NCBI GenBank assembly: GCA_017536105.1
Contig: JAFXRZ010000002.1
Coordinates: 47,455 to 111,454 of the forward strand
From: Ruminococcus sp.
Lineage (GTDB): Bacteria > Bacillota_A > Clostridia > Oscillospirales > Ruminococcaceae
DNA: 64,000 bases
Direction of reading: 5' to 3'
Below, piece after piece: positions 16,742 to 25,319 of the stretch. The notes beneath the pieces were generated by a model, which saw only the letters and a program-made list of their open reading frames with translations, was not told where the DNA came from and ran no database searches. Both the position numbers and the translations under genes were made by a program. Every line of letters begins with the position of its first letter. Within the stretch, counting starts at the first letter, position 1.

Positions 16742-17317
16742 TTACTCTCCCGATGCCAGCGCAACGGCTTTTAGATTCAGCTCGTGGAAGCGTTCGGGGA
16801 TGCGCTTGATTATAGCATTTTTAAGCTCGTCGGTGGTGATGCCCAGCTGTCCGCTCTTGGCAGCCGCAGCAAGCAAAGCGATGTTCAGCACCTTTGCCGA
16901 GCCGCACTTCTTGCATATCTCCTCGCCGTCGATAACGCACACTCCCGGAACGTTGACTTTGAGATATTCCAGCATCTCACTGCCGTCGTAGTCCGAGCCT
17001 GTGAGAGATGCGGTGACGGGCTTCACAGCCTTCTTGTTGACGATCACCACGCCCTCTTTTTTGAGGTAGGAAAGATTCCTTACAGCCTCACCGGGCTCGA
17101 AGGCGATAAGCACATCTGCTCCGCCCTTCGGCACCATGGGAGAAGCTATCTCCTCCCCTGTGCGGACGTGTGAGACAACACAGCCTCCGCGCTGGCTCAT
17201 GCCGATAGTCTCGCTGGTGCGGATCTTCTGACCCTTCTCCATAGCGGCAAAGGCGATGAGCTTCGAGGCAAGGACAGTTCCCTGTCCGCCAACACCGCAA
17301 AGAAGTATATTACTCAT
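16742..17317 (-). CDS. iorB: Indolepyruvate:ferredoxin oxidoreductase subunit beta
   Basis: A 191-residue gamma-type subunit of the 2-oxoacid:ferredoxin oxidoreductase family. It starts NILLCGVGGQGTVLASKLIA and carries the SETIGMSQRGGCVVSHVR motif. With IorA it oxidatively decarboxylates aryl pyruvates (from Trp, Phe, Tyr) to aryl-acetyl-CoA, reducing ferredoxin. The start overlaps the 81-residue membrane protein gene by 4 bases, with GGAGG upstream. The two IOR subunits are therefore separated by an unrelated small membrane protein but remain in one operon. Confidence 0.96.
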   Translation of the reverse strand: MSNILLCGVGGQGTVLASKLIAFAAMEKGQKIRTSETIGMSQRGGCVVSHVRTGEEIASPMVPKGGADVLIAFEPGEAVRNLSYLKKEGVVIVNKKAVKPVTASLTGSDYDGSEMLEYLKVNVPGVCVIDGEEICKKCGSAKVLNIALLAAAAKSGQLGITTDELKNAIIKRIPERFHELNLKAVALASGE

Positions 17318-17559
17318 GACAGGCCTCCGAAGATGATATAAGAAATTGCTCCGCAGGCGATGAACGCCGCTGCAGACTTGTAGATTATAACTTTCTTGCT
17401 GACCTTGTTGTCTTCACCGGCAGTCTTGGCTTCCTTTGCGGCAGACCTCGCCTTCATGATGAAGAAATACTCCAGCGCAATGAGCACAAGATAGATCGAG
17501 ATGGCTACAGCGTTCTTCGCTGCCTTTGAGAGCTCAGCAAATACTGTGATGTCAGTCAT
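17314..17559 (-). CDS. Small two-helix membrane protein between iorA and iorB
   Basis: An 81-residue protein with two membrane segments (about 15-35 and 60-80) joined by a charged loop (KARSAAKEAKTAGEDNKVSKK). I do not recognise a family. AGGAG precedes the ATG, it overlaps iorB by 4 bases and follows iorA by 33 bases, so it is certainly expressed with the oxidoreductase. It could tether the soluble IOR complex to the membrane; this is inference from position. Confidence 0.85.
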   Translation of the reverse strand: MTDITVFAELSKAAKNAVAISIYLVLIALEYFFIMKARSAAKEAKTAGEDNKVSKKVIIYKSAAAFIACGAISYIIFGGLS

Positions 17560-17592
17560 GATGTTTTCTCCTGTATTATGGTTGTTTTAACT

Positions 17593-19380
17593 TTACTTGT
17601 TTATCGCACCGACCGGGCAGACCTGTGCGCAGACTCCGCAGCCGAAGCACAGAGTCGGCTCTATCTCCGGCCTTCCCTCGGTCAGGACTATTGCCGGACA
17701 GCCAAGCTCCCTGATGCACTTTTTGCAGTTTATGCACTTCTCTTTGTCGATCTTAAACAGGGCAGCCGGCTTTGTAACGGCTATGCAGGGCGACTTCATT
17801 ATTATGGCTCTGACGCCCTTCATGTCCGCTGCTTCCTTCACCGCAGCCTCTGCCGCAGAAAGATCGAGGGGATCCACGGTCTTCACATAAGAGCAGCCTG
17901 CGGCTTCCAGTATCTTTTCTATGGAGACCTTTGCGCAGACATCTCCCATCATGGTAACTCCCGTGCCGGGATGAGGCTGGTGCCCTGTCATGGCAGTAGT
18001 CGAGTTGTCGAGAACGATGAGGATAATATCCGTCTGGTTATACACCGCATTCACAACGCCTGTCATTCCCGAAGCAAAGAAGGTGGAGTCTCCGATGAAG
18101 GAGAAGTTCAGGGTGTCGGGCTCTACCCGGTGTATGCCCTGAGCTATGGTCACATCAGCACCCATGCAGAGGCAGGTATCCACCATATCCAAAGGCTGTG
18201 CGTTTCCCAGGGTGTAGCAGCCGATGTCTCCCGAGAAGACGGCTTTCCTGCCCTTGACAGCCTGCTTTACGGCATAGAATGAAGCCCTGTGAGGACAGCC
18301 TGCGCAAAGCACCGGCGGTCTCACCGGCATATCCGGCGGAGGAGGAAGTTCCGTCTGCTCACTCTTTATGTCCAAAAAATTGGACAGTACAGCCTTGACA
18401 GACTCTGTTGTGTTCTCTCCTGCCGGCTGAACTGTGCCGTCCAGCTTTCCGTGTATCTTGACATTCAAGTTATGCTTTCCGCAGATGTATGTGAGCTCCC
18501 GCTCGATAACGGGGTCAAGCTCCTCGATGCAGACCACTTCCTCGACACCCTGCAAGAACCTGAGTGCCAGGCTCTCGGGGAAGGGGTTCGGTGTGGATAT
18601 CTTCAACAAGCTGTATCCGCCGCCGCAGCCCAGCAGAGCTTCCTTCGTGTAGGCGTAGCTGATGCCGTGAGTGGCGATGCCCAGCTTTCCGCTGCCTGTC
18701 AGGGTGTTGAAGCGGTAGGATGAAAGCTCCTCACCCAGCTCGGGGTCACGCTTTTCTATCCTGCAATGGTTGAGGTAGGACGTCCTCGGAAAAATGACCC
18801 AGCGCATGGTGTCCTTGACGAAGCCCTCGGGCTTGTGGGGCTCGAAGCTGTCCCGGACATTCACCGAAGCACAGCCGTGGCAGACTCTTGTCGTGGGTCT
18901 GAAAAGCACGGGGGTGCCGTATCTTTCCGAAAGCTCAAAGGCATCCTGTATCATCTCGTAGGCTTCCTCCGGGGAAGAGGGGTCGAAGACCGGCAGCTTT
19001 GCGAACTGTGCGAAGTGCCTTGTGTCCTGCTCCGTCTGGGATGATATGGGACCCGGGTCATCGGCAGAAACGACGACCATGCCGCCCTTAACGCCCACGT
19101 AGGACAGGCTCATCAGCGGGTCGGAAGCAACGTTCAGGCCCACCTGCTTCATGGTGACAAGGGACCTTGCCCCGGAATAAGCAGCGCCTGCGCCCACTTC
19201 AAGGGCAGCCTTTTCGTTAACCGACCACTCGACATAGACCGAGCGGTCCTTGTTATTTTTAGCGATAGTTTCAAGTATCTCGGTCGAGGGAGTGCCCGGA
19301 TAGCCGGAGACGACATTCACCCCGGCGTGCAAAGCACCGAGGGCGATAGCCTCATTTCCCATTAAAAATCTTTCTGACAA
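17593..19380 (-). CDS. iorA: Indolepyruvate:ferredoxin oxidoreductase subunit alpha
   Basis: A protein of about 595 residues, the catalytic subunit binding thiamine diphosphate and 2[4Fe-4S]. N-terminal pyrimidine-binding domain (MGNEAIALGALHAGVNVVSGYPGTP), central region with the diphosphate-binding motif (FIGDSTFFASGMTGVVNAVYN), and a C-terminal ferredoxin domain (CINCKKCIRELGCP and CFGCGVCAQVCPVGAI). The reading frame opens with GTG at 19389, but the best start is TTG at 19380, eight bases after CGGAG; an internal ATG at 19362 is less well placed. First gene of a ten-gene operon with a consensus promoter. Confidence 0.95.
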   Translation of the reverse strand: MSERFLMGNEAIALGALHAGVNVVSGYPGTPSTEILETIAKNNKDRSVYVEWSVNEKAALEVGAGAAYSGARSLVTMKQVGLNVASDPLMSLSYVGVKGGMVVVSADDPGPISSQTEQDTRHFAQFAKLPVFDPSSPEEAYEMIQDAFELSERYGTPVLFRPTTRVCHGCASVNVRDSFEPHKPEGFVKDTMRWVIFPRTSYLNHCRIEKRDPELGEELSSYRFNTLTGSGKLGIATHGISYAYTKEALLGCGGGYSLLKISTPNPFPESLALRFLQGVEEVVCIEELDPVIERELTYICGKHNLNVKIHGKLDGTVQPAGENTTESVKAVLSNFLDIKSEQTELPPPPDMPVRPPVLCAGCPHRASFYAVKQAVKGRKAVFSGDIGCYTLGNAQPLDMVDTCLCMGADVTIAQGIHRVEPDTLNFSFIGDSTFFASGMTGVVNAVYNQTDIILIVLDNSTTAMTGHQPHPGTGVTMMGDVCAKVSIEKILEAAGCSYVKTVDPLDLSAAEAAVKEAADMKGVRAIIMKSPCIAVTKPAALFKIDKEKCINCKKCIRELGCPAIVLTEGRPEIEPTLCFGCGVCAQVCPVGAINK

Positions 19381-19445
19381 GCAGATCACTCCGTTTCGCC
19401 TGACATTCAGTTCACATATCTGAACGCATAATTACATACGATAAC

Positions 19446-19474
19446 ATTATACCACAAATCGCATTTATTGTCAA
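19446..19474 (-). promoter_or_regulatory. Promoter of the iorA-cvpA operon
   Basis: Minus-strand TTGACA-N17-TATAAT, 65 bases before the iorA start. No comparable promoter or terminator is seen between iorA and cvpA, where gaps are 33 bases or less and several genes overlap. Confidence 0.85.
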
Positions 19475-19485
19475 ATCTTTTTCTT

Positions 19486-19900
19486 TTTAATTCACCCACC
19501 AATGCTGTGATTGAGCGGTATTAAAAAGGTTTTCGGTCAAGCCTTTTCCTCAAAAAGGCTTGCGGATTCTTAGGGCAGCGCCCTAAGTCGCCGACCGCAG
19601 TCGGCGAAACCCCCTTACAACGTGCGCTCCGAAAGGGGTGAATTCAAAAAGCGTCCGGTGGACGGTTTTTGAAGAGGGGAAGCCCTGCAAGAGAGGGCTT
19701 CCCCTTGCCCGGGTAAACATCAAAGTCTCCCTGTGCACGACAGTGCACACGGTATGAGCCTTGCCGAAACATCAAAAAGAGTCTTCTCAGTTTTCAATAG
19801 AGCAAAACGTCTCCCCTAAACAAGAACACTGCGTGGTTCTTTGAACACTGCGTGGTTCTCTGGTAGATGCCCGAAGGGCAGAGGGGTTCCGCAGAACCCC
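19486..19900. repeat. Mosaic of short repeats and hairpins between iorA and the 19.97-kb gene
   Basis: Gene-free. Partial module A (ttaattCACCCACCAATG) at 19486; perfect hairpins TTAGGGCagcGCCCTAA (19580), TCGCCGACcgcaGTCGGCGA (19591) and GGGGAAGCCCT/AGGGCTTCCCC (19677-19706); GTGCACgacaGTGCAC (19734); a 19-base tandem repeat GAACACTGCGTGGTTCTTT twice at 19824-19860; and the tail of module D (GGGCAGAGGGGTTCCG). The plus-strand promoter at 19901 begins directly after it. Confidence 0.72.
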
Positions 19901-19929
19901 TTTACATTTCCTTGGAAATGTGCTATAAT
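19901..19929 (+). promoter_or_regulatory. Promoter with palindromic spacer before the 19.97-kb operon
   Basis: TTTACA-N17-TATAAT with an extended TGn -10. The spacer contains a perfect inverted repeat CATTTCC-tt-GGAAATG, well placed for a repressor between the -35 and -10 boxes. It drives the membrane protein gene, hflX and probably paaK. Confidence 0.8.
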
Positions 19930-19968
19930 ACCATATTGATAGCACTTTACCGAAAGGAGGCTTTTTTG

Positions 19969-20871
19969 ATGGGCGTGTTCTCTAAGATCGTTCAGGCTTA
20001 TAACGCTGCGCAGGAAAGACAGCGCATCGCCAATGAAGAGCGCTATCGCCGTATGCAGCCCTATTTCCGCGGCTATGACGTTTTCCCCGAGGGCTTCGGC
20101 AGCGATATCGTTTCCCAGATGCGCGGCAGCTTCTTCAGAAGGCTCATGATCGAGTGGATGATCTTCGCTGCGATCTGTATCGCCCTTGTGCTTTTCCGCG
20201 CTAAGGCTCCTGCCTATTACCTTGCGCTGATCGGCGGCGGCATAGTTCTGCTGATACTCTTCTTCGTGTCCCTGGGCAATCTCAAAATGCTTGCCCGGAT
20301 GCTTATGGGAAAGTACGACGTTTACGGTGCTATGGTCACCCACAAGCGCGTCACCTCCCACACTCACACGGACTCCGACGGTCAGACCGACACCACCTAC
20401 ACATACTACGTTGAGCTCAACGGCATCGAGTGTCAGGTCAGCAGCATCGAATACAAGAAAGTCGCCGAGGAGCAATACTGCCGCTTTCTTCGGATAAGGA
20501 AAAAATACATCAAGGACGATTCCTTCTTCCTCTATCCCTGCGAGCTTTCGGTGCAGGAGCAGAGAGTCGGCCAGCATTATCCCGACTACGAGCCGAGGCT
20601 GTATATGCCAGCGGCGAACGGCTGTCTTTCGGCTTTTATCGCGGGTCTGTTCTGCGTGGCGGCGGTGACCTTTGCCGCGTTCAGCCACTACAAGGACAGA
20701 GATCTTCTGCCGAAATACATAAACGACAAGTGCATAGAGCTTGCGATAGGCTGCGGAGTGATGTTCGTCCTGATACTTGTGATAAACAGGGTCGTGACGA
20801 ACTCGAAGGAAAAGAAGCTTATCGAAGAAAAGGAACGGCAGCTGAACAGGGAGCAGAACGAGGTACTATGA
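19969..20871 (+). CDS. Membrane protein of unknown function upstream of hflX
   Basis: A 300-residue protein. Cytoplasmic N-terminus (about 1-58, Arg/Gln-rich helix MGVFSKIVQAYNAAQERQRI), two membrane helices (about 60-78, 84-104), a beta-rich middle part (GAMVTHKRVTSHTHTDSDGQ, YTYYVELNGIECQV) facing the cytoplasm, two more helices (about 218-240 and 262-283), and a Glu/Lys helix at the end. I do not recognise a family. Start chosen at the ATG after AAAGGAGG; the frame opens earlier but upstream sequence is promoter and repeat. The stop overlaps hflX by 4 bases. Confidence 0.85.
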   Translation: MGVFSKIVQAYNAAQERQRIANEERYRRMQPYFRGYDVFPEGFGSDIVSQMRGSFFRRLMIEWMIFAAICIALVLFRAKAPAYYLALIGGGIVLLILFFVSLGNLKMLARMLMGKYDVYGAMVTHKRVTSHTHTDSDGQTDTTYTYYVELNGIECQVSSIEYKKVAEEQYCRFLRIRKKYIKDDSFFLYPCELSVQEQRVGQHYPDYEPRLYMPAANGCLSAFIAGLFCVAAVTFAAFSHYKDRDLLPKYINDKCIELAIGCGVMFVLILVINRVVTNSKEKKLIEEKERQLNREQNEVL

Positions 20872-22136
20872 CAGAGAATGAAACAAGAAGACCGAGGGTG
20901 ATGCTTTGCGCTGTGGACCTCGGCGAATATGATGTTGAGCGTTCCCTTGACGAGCTTGAAGAGCTTGCGGACACAGCAGGGGCAGACGCAGTTATAAGGA
21001 TAACCCAGAAGCGTCCTGCCTACGAGCCTGCCACCTGCATAGGTGCGGGACGTCTGGAGGAAATGGCTGAGCTTTGCGACAGCGAGGACATAGATCAGAT
21101 AATCTTCGACTGCGAGCTTACGGCGACACAGGTGAGGAACATCGAGGCTGTGTGCGATGTGCACACCATCGACAGGACAACGCTGATACTGGATATTTTC
21201 GCACAGCGAGCAACGACCCACGAGGGTCGGATACAGGTGGAGATAGCCCAGTACCGCTACAGGCTCCCGAGGCTTGCGGGAATGGGCGTGAAGCTCTCGA
21301 GGCTGGGTGCCGGCATCGGCACGAGAGGTCCCGGAGAGAGCAAGCTCGAGACCGACAAGAGGCATATTAGATCGCGTATCTCGGCTCTGAGCGCGGAGCT
21401 CAAGGAGATCGAAAAGCGCAGAGGGCTCCACAGGCAGAGACGGCACAAGGACGGTGTTCTTGTCTGCGCCATAGTGGGCTACACCAACGCCGGGAAATCG
21501 ACCCTTCTGAACACCCTGACTGAGGCCGGAGTCCTTGCGGAGAACAAGCTCTTTGCCACGCTGGAGACCACCTCCCGGGCTATCGAGCTGCCGGACGGCA
21601 GGAGCGTTATGCTCATCGACACGGTAGGGCTCATAAGCCGTCTGCCTCATCAGCTTGTTGAGGCTTTCAAATCCACCCTTGAAGAAGCCGCAGATGCGGA
21701 CGTTATCCTGCACATCGTTGACGCTTCAAACGACGACTGCCGCAGACAGGCAGAGGTGACGCTGGAGCTTTTAAGAGAGCTTGGTTGCGAGGGCATACCC
21801 GTGGTGACGGTGTTCAACAAGTGCGATCTTGTTCCCTATGCCGCGGAGCTGCCGGAGGACGAAAGCACTGTGAAGATCTCCGCCAAGCACGGAGACGGCA
21901 TAGACAGGATGCTGGAAGCTGTTGCAAAGGCGCTGCCCCAGAGCGCAAAGAAGATGAAGCTGCTCATCCCCTTCACCGAGGGCTCCCTGCTTTCGGACAT
22001 CAGGCGCGAAGGGAAGATATTCTCGGAGGAATACACCGCCGAGGGAACCCTTATAGACGCTCTGGTGGATGCAAAGCTTTACAACCGGGTAGAACAGTAC
22101 AAATTTTCGTACACAAATAACGGCAGCGGCAAATGA
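20868..22136 (+). CDS. hflX: GTPase HflX
   Basis: A 422-residue ribosome-associated GTPase involved in ribosome splitting under stress. N-terminal HflX domain with AYEPATCIGAGRLEEM and the glycine-rich linker GMGVKLSRLGAGIGTRGPGE; G domain with G1 GYTNAGKSTLLN, G3 DTVGLI, and G4 NKCDL. The start ATG overlaps the preceding stop (ATGA); the reading frame continues upstream to 20430 but that part overlaps the previous gene and is not coding. A 14-base direct repeat AGTACAAATTTTCG occurs at its 3' end (22096) and again just after the stop (22140), so its last ten codons may be an altered end. Confidence 0.95.
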   Translation: MTENETRRPRVMLCAVDLGEYDVERSLDELEELADTAGADAVIRITQKRPAYEPATCIGAGRLEEMAELCDSEDIDQIIFDCELTATQVRNIEAVCDVHTIDRTTLILDIFAQRATTHEGRIQVEIAQYRYRLPRLAGMGVKLSRLGAGIGTRGPGESKLETDKRHIRSRISALSAELKEIEKRRGLHRQRRHKDGVLVCAIVGYTNAGKSTLLNTLTEAGVLAENKLFATLETTSRAIELPDGRSVMLIDTVGLISRLPHQLVEAFKSTLEEAADADVILHIVDASNDDCRRQAEVTLELLRELGCEGIPVVTVFNKCDLVPYAAELPEDESTVKISAKHGDGIDRMLEAVAKALPQSAKKMKLLIPFTEGSLLSDIRREGKIFSEEYTAEGTLIDALVDAKLYNRVEQYKFSYTNNGSGK

Positions 22137-22197
22137 ATTAGTACAAATTTTCGGACTATAAGTCCGTATCATATCTGACGCAAAGGAGTTTATTATC

Positions 22198-23430
22198 ATG
22201 CAGATGAAACAAGAACAGCTTGAACAGATCAGGCACCAGCTGCACAGGCTTCAGAAAGCCGGCGGCTTTTACGCAAAGAGGCTGGAAGGCATCGACATCG
22301 ATGCTATCAAGAGCCAGGAGGACTTTGAAAAGCTGCCCTTCACCTGGAAGGGCGATCTGAGAGACGCTTATCCTCTGGGGCTGCAGACAGTTCCCGACGA
22401 GGAAGTTGTCCGCATCCACTCCTCCTCCGGCACAACAGGCACGCCTGTCATCATCCCCTACACCAAGCAGGACGTTGAGGACTGGGCGGAGATGTTCGCA
22501 AGGTGCTACAGCTTTGCCGGCATCACCAACACCGACAGGATACAGATAACCCCGGGCTACGGTCTGTGGACTGCGGGCATCGGTTTCCAGCTGGGCTGCG
22601 AAAAGCTGGGTGCAATGGCTATCCCCATGGGCCCCGGAAACACAGACAAGCAGCTGCAGATGATGATGGACATGGAGAGCACGGTCATTTGCGCTACATC
22701 GAGCTATGCTCTGCTCCTTGCCGAGGAGATCGCAAAGAGGGGCATCAAGGACAGGATCAAGCTCAAGCGCGGAGTCATCGGTTCCGAGCGCTGGGGCGAA
22801 AAGATGAGAAAGCGCATTTCCGAAGAGCTTGGCATCGAGCTTTACGATATCTACGGCCTGACCGAGGTCTACGGACCCGGCATCGGCATCAACTGCAAGC
22901 ACAACTGCGGAATGCACATCTGGGATGATTTCATCTACATCGAGGTCGTTGACCCCAAGACCGGCGAGGTGCTTCCCGACGGCAAGCCCGGCGAGCTTGT
23001 TATCACCACTCTTCGCAAGGAAGGCGCACCCCTTATCCGTTACCGCACCCACGACCTTACCAGGATAATCCCCGGCGAGTGTCCCTGCGGAGCATCCTAC
23101 CCGAGGATAGACACGATCATCGGCAGGACCGACGACATGGTGAAGGTCAAGGGCGTGAATATATTCCCCAGCCAGATCGAGGCTATGCTTTCCGAGGTCG
23201 AGGGCGCATCCAGCGAGTACCGTTTCGAGATCGAACACGTTGACGGCAAGGACACCTGCGAGCTTTCCGTCGAGGTCGAGACCGGCGCAGATAAAGTCGC
23301 TGTTGCCAAGCTCGTAGCCATTGCCTTCAAGGGCAGGATAGGCATTTCGGTAAATGTTATCCCTGTTGGGATGGGAGCTCTGCCGAGAAGCGAAAAGAAG
23401 TCGAAGAGAGTTTTCGACCATAGAGATTGA
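22198..23430 (+). CDS. paaK: Phenylacetate-CoA ligase family protein
   Basis: A 410-residue adenylate-forming (ANL) enzyme that activates aryl acetates to CoA thioesters. AMP-binding motif HSSSGTTGTPVIIPYT (about 75), GLTEVYGPGIGINC (about 222), GELVITTLRKEGAPLIRYRTHDL, and the C-terminal hinge IGRTDDMVKVKGVNIFPSQ. Family length about 430. AAAGGAG precedes the ATG; 61 bases after hflX. PaaK-like genes are commonly paired with iorAB, whose products are aryl-acetyl-CoAs; here the two lie either side of the divergent 19.4-kb gap. Working with IOR in aromatic amino acid conversion is inference. Confidence 0.93.
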   Translation: MQMKQEQLEQIRHQLHRLQKAGGFYAKRLEGIDIDAIKSQEDFEKLPFTWKGDLRDAYPLGLQTVPDEEVVRIHSSSGTTGTPVIIPYTKQDVEDWAEMFARCYSFAGITNTDRIQITPGYGLWTAGIGFQLGCEKLGAMAIPMGPGNTDKQLQMMMDMESTVICATSSYALLLAEEIAKRGIKDRIKLKRGVIGSERWGEKMRKRISEELGIELYDIYGLTEVYGPGIGINCKHNCGMHIWDDFIYIEVVDPKTGEVLPDGKPGELVITTLRKEGAPLIRYRTHDLTRIIPGECPCGASYPRIDTIIGRTDDMVKVKGVNIFPSQIEAMLSEVEGASSEYRFEIEHVDGKDTCELSVEVETGADKVAVAKLVAIAFKGRIGISVNVIPVGMGALPRSEKKSKRVFDHRD

Positions 23431-23442
23431 TCATATAAGCAC

Positions 23443-23478
23443 AAAGCCTGTGGCGAGTTGTTTCGCCACAGGCTTTTT
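23443..23478 (+). terminator. Terminator after paaK
   Basis: Perfect 13-base stem AAAGCCTGTGGCG / CGCCACAGGCTTT with an 8-base loop and T run, 12 bases after the stop. Confidence 0.92.
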
Positions 23479-23479
23479 A

Positions 23480-23690
23480 TGTACTCCCTCAGTCACCTTC
23501 GGATCCAGCTCCCTCTGGGAGGGAGCCGATTTCAGCCTCCCTCTTAGAGAGAGGTGGATAGACGATAGCCGAGACGGAGGGGTTCTGCGGTGGGGGCAAG
23601 CCCCCACTTAGGCACGGAAAATCGCTGCTGAGCTCGCGTGGGATATGCTCCCTTTCGCTCAATGTAAGCATGCGAAGCTTGCGTCTCGTG
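23480..23690. repeat. Composite intergenic repeat ending at the O-antigen-ligase-like gene
   Basis: CTCCCTCAGTCACCTTCGG hairpin element (also at 3633), a module D (GCCTCCCTC ... GACGGAGGGGTTCTGC), and module C (GTAAGCATGCGAAGCTTGCG ... GTCTCGTG). Module C continues across the stop codon of the gene at 23691, so the last eight residues of that protein (SRSGDDA) are encoded by repeat sequence. Confidence 0.82.
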
Positions 23691-25226
23691 TCAAGCGTCG
23701 TCGCCGCTGCGACTTTTCTTCTTCTCATTTTTCTCCGCTATTGTCATCTTCGCTCCGTAGCTCCATACAAGGCCTGCGCAGATGAAGAAGAACGGTGTGC
23801 TCGTCAATGCGCTGACGTTGAAGAACGCCTGCACCAGATACGCAAGCACTGCCGAGAACACTGCCGCTGCTGCCCAGTTGACTTCCCTTCTGATGAACAT
23901 TGCCAGCGCTTTGAAGGCTTTCCCAACTGTCACCAGCAGGAAGATGACGTACAGTCCCAGGGTTATCCAGCCTCTTTGCATTGCAACGTCGATATACTCG
24001 TTATACGAACGGTCGATAACTGCTCCGAGGTCCAGCATTTTTCCGAAGTTATCGGGTCCTGTGCCCAGAGCGATATTATCCTCGGAGATATACAATCCCT
24101 CGTCCCACAGGTAGGGATATACCCACATGGACTCGTCCTCACGGCGCATAAGCATGAGCATTCTTTCGCTGTCTGCCCGGATGACTTCCTCGTCGTAGAA
24201 TTTGAGCTGGTCGGTGAAGTTCATTACAAGGCCTGCGCCGACAGCTGCTGCGAGTCCGATACAGGCAAGTGCGATGGACTTCTTCGAGCTGCCGATGTTT
24301 TCCTCGCTGTCTGCGGTATTCTTGAATGCTGCGATAACTGCAACGACGAATACAAGGACTGCTGCTGTACTGAGTCCGATGAGGGCTGTTGCTGTTCTTG
24401 TATAAAGCCCTGCGACCACCATAAGAATTGCGCTGACGCCGCTGAGTGCTTTATAAAGCGGTTTTTTTGCAAAGATAAATGCTGTGAAAGCCACAGCGAA
24501 GGTGACTGTCAGAAGTCCTGCCAGGGCATGGGGTGCCATAGCGAGTCCGTTTGCGGCGGGGACATCCACGTCCAGCGAGATATTTATAGACTCCTCGGGG
24601 TGAGTTTTCAGCACATCGAACCAGTTGGGTATCTTCCCTCTCAGCGCCGGGATGACCTGCAATATACCTATGACTGCATTCAGAGCGCCTATGCCGATTA
24701 TAGTTCCGCAGATACGTACACGCCAGTTTTCGGCAACGACGGTAAAGGCTGCGGCGAAGAAGCCGTAATAGCCCAGAAGCGTGAGCATACCCTCGGCTCT
24801 GTCCTGGTAGCCTGTCATCGCATACATGAGATCTTCGGCTGCCAGTGCCGAGATAAAGCTCATCACGATAACGCCCACCAGCCACAGCAGCGCTTTATTA
24901 TCCTTGAGCACGAACTGCTTTTTCATCTTGCCGATAAGAAAGACGGAAAGCCCCAGAAGCCCGATGCCGAACATTACCACCGAAGCCCAATAGATGACCT
25001 TTTCGCTGACATAATGCTCCACCGTGACGCCCATGATCTCTTCTTTATAATCGACGACTTTCTTTGTCAGATAATAGGGCAGCGCAACGGCCTCGATGAG
25101 GATCATTGCTATTATGCAGAACATAGCGCAGAATTTTTTTGCTCCTGCGTCTGTCATATTCAGGATAAAATCGGAGCTGTCGGAGGTACCGAAGAGGTGC
25201 TTCCTGTCTGTTTTTCTGTCTGCCAT
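23691..25226 (-). CDS. O-antigen ligase/polymerase-like (Wzy_C) membrane protein
   Basis: A 511-residue protein with about eleven membrane helices. The diagnostic region is the large outer loop and following helix: LGTGPDNFGKMLDLGAVIDRSYNEYIDVAMQRGWITLGLYVIF (read as LGTGPDNF then DRSYNEYIDVAMQRG), matching the GxGPxxF ... NxYLxxAxxxGxxGL pattern of the O-antigen ligase/Wzy_C superfamily. In Gram-positives such proteins are thought to join or polymerise cell-surface glycans; the substrate is unknown. AGGAGG precedes the ATG. It stands alone behind the rny terminator. The last residues arise from repeat module C. Confidence 0.85.
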   Translation of the reverse strand: MADRKTDRKHLFGTSDSSDFILNMTDAGAKKFCAMFCIIAMILIEAVALPYYLTKKVVDYKEEIMGVTVEHYVSEKVIYWASVVMFGIGLLGLSVFLIGKMKKQFVLKDNKALLWLVGVIVMSFISALAAEDLMYAMTGYQDRAEGMLTLLGYYGFFAAAFTVVAENWRVRICGTIIGIGALNAVIGILQVIPALRGKIPNWFDVLKTHPEESINISLDVDVPAANGLAMAPHALAGLLTVTFAVAFTAFIFAKKPLYKALSGVSAILMVVAGLYTRTATALIGLSTAAVLVFVVAVIAAFKNTADSEENIGSSKKSIALACIGLAAAVGAGLVMNFTDQLKFYDEEVIRADSERMLMLMRREDESMWVYPYLWDEGLYISEDNIALGTGPDNFGKMLDLGAVIDRSYNEYIDVAMQRGWITLGLYVIFLLVTVGKAFKALAMFIRREVNWAAAAVFSAVLAYLVQAFFNVSALTSTPFFFICAGLVWSYGAKMTIAEKNEKKKSRSGDDA

Positions 25227-25267
25227 GATTTCCTCCTAAAGGTATCAGTTACTTGTTTTTTAATTAA

Positions 25268-25303
25268 AGAAAAAAGGCGAAGCGCAATCAACGCTCCGCC
25301 TTC
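25268..25303 (-). terminator. Terminator after rny
   Basis: Minus-strand stem AAGGCGGAGCG / CGCTTCGCCTT with 7-base loop followed by TTTTTTC, about 17 bases after the rny stop. Confidence 0.9.
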
Positions 25304-25319
25304 ATCAATGCTACATTGA

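Noticed and set aside
20430..20867. Upstream extension of the hflX frame
   Set aside because: It overlaps the preceding membrane protein in another frame; HflX family proteins start near the ATG at 20868, which is coupled to the upstream stop.
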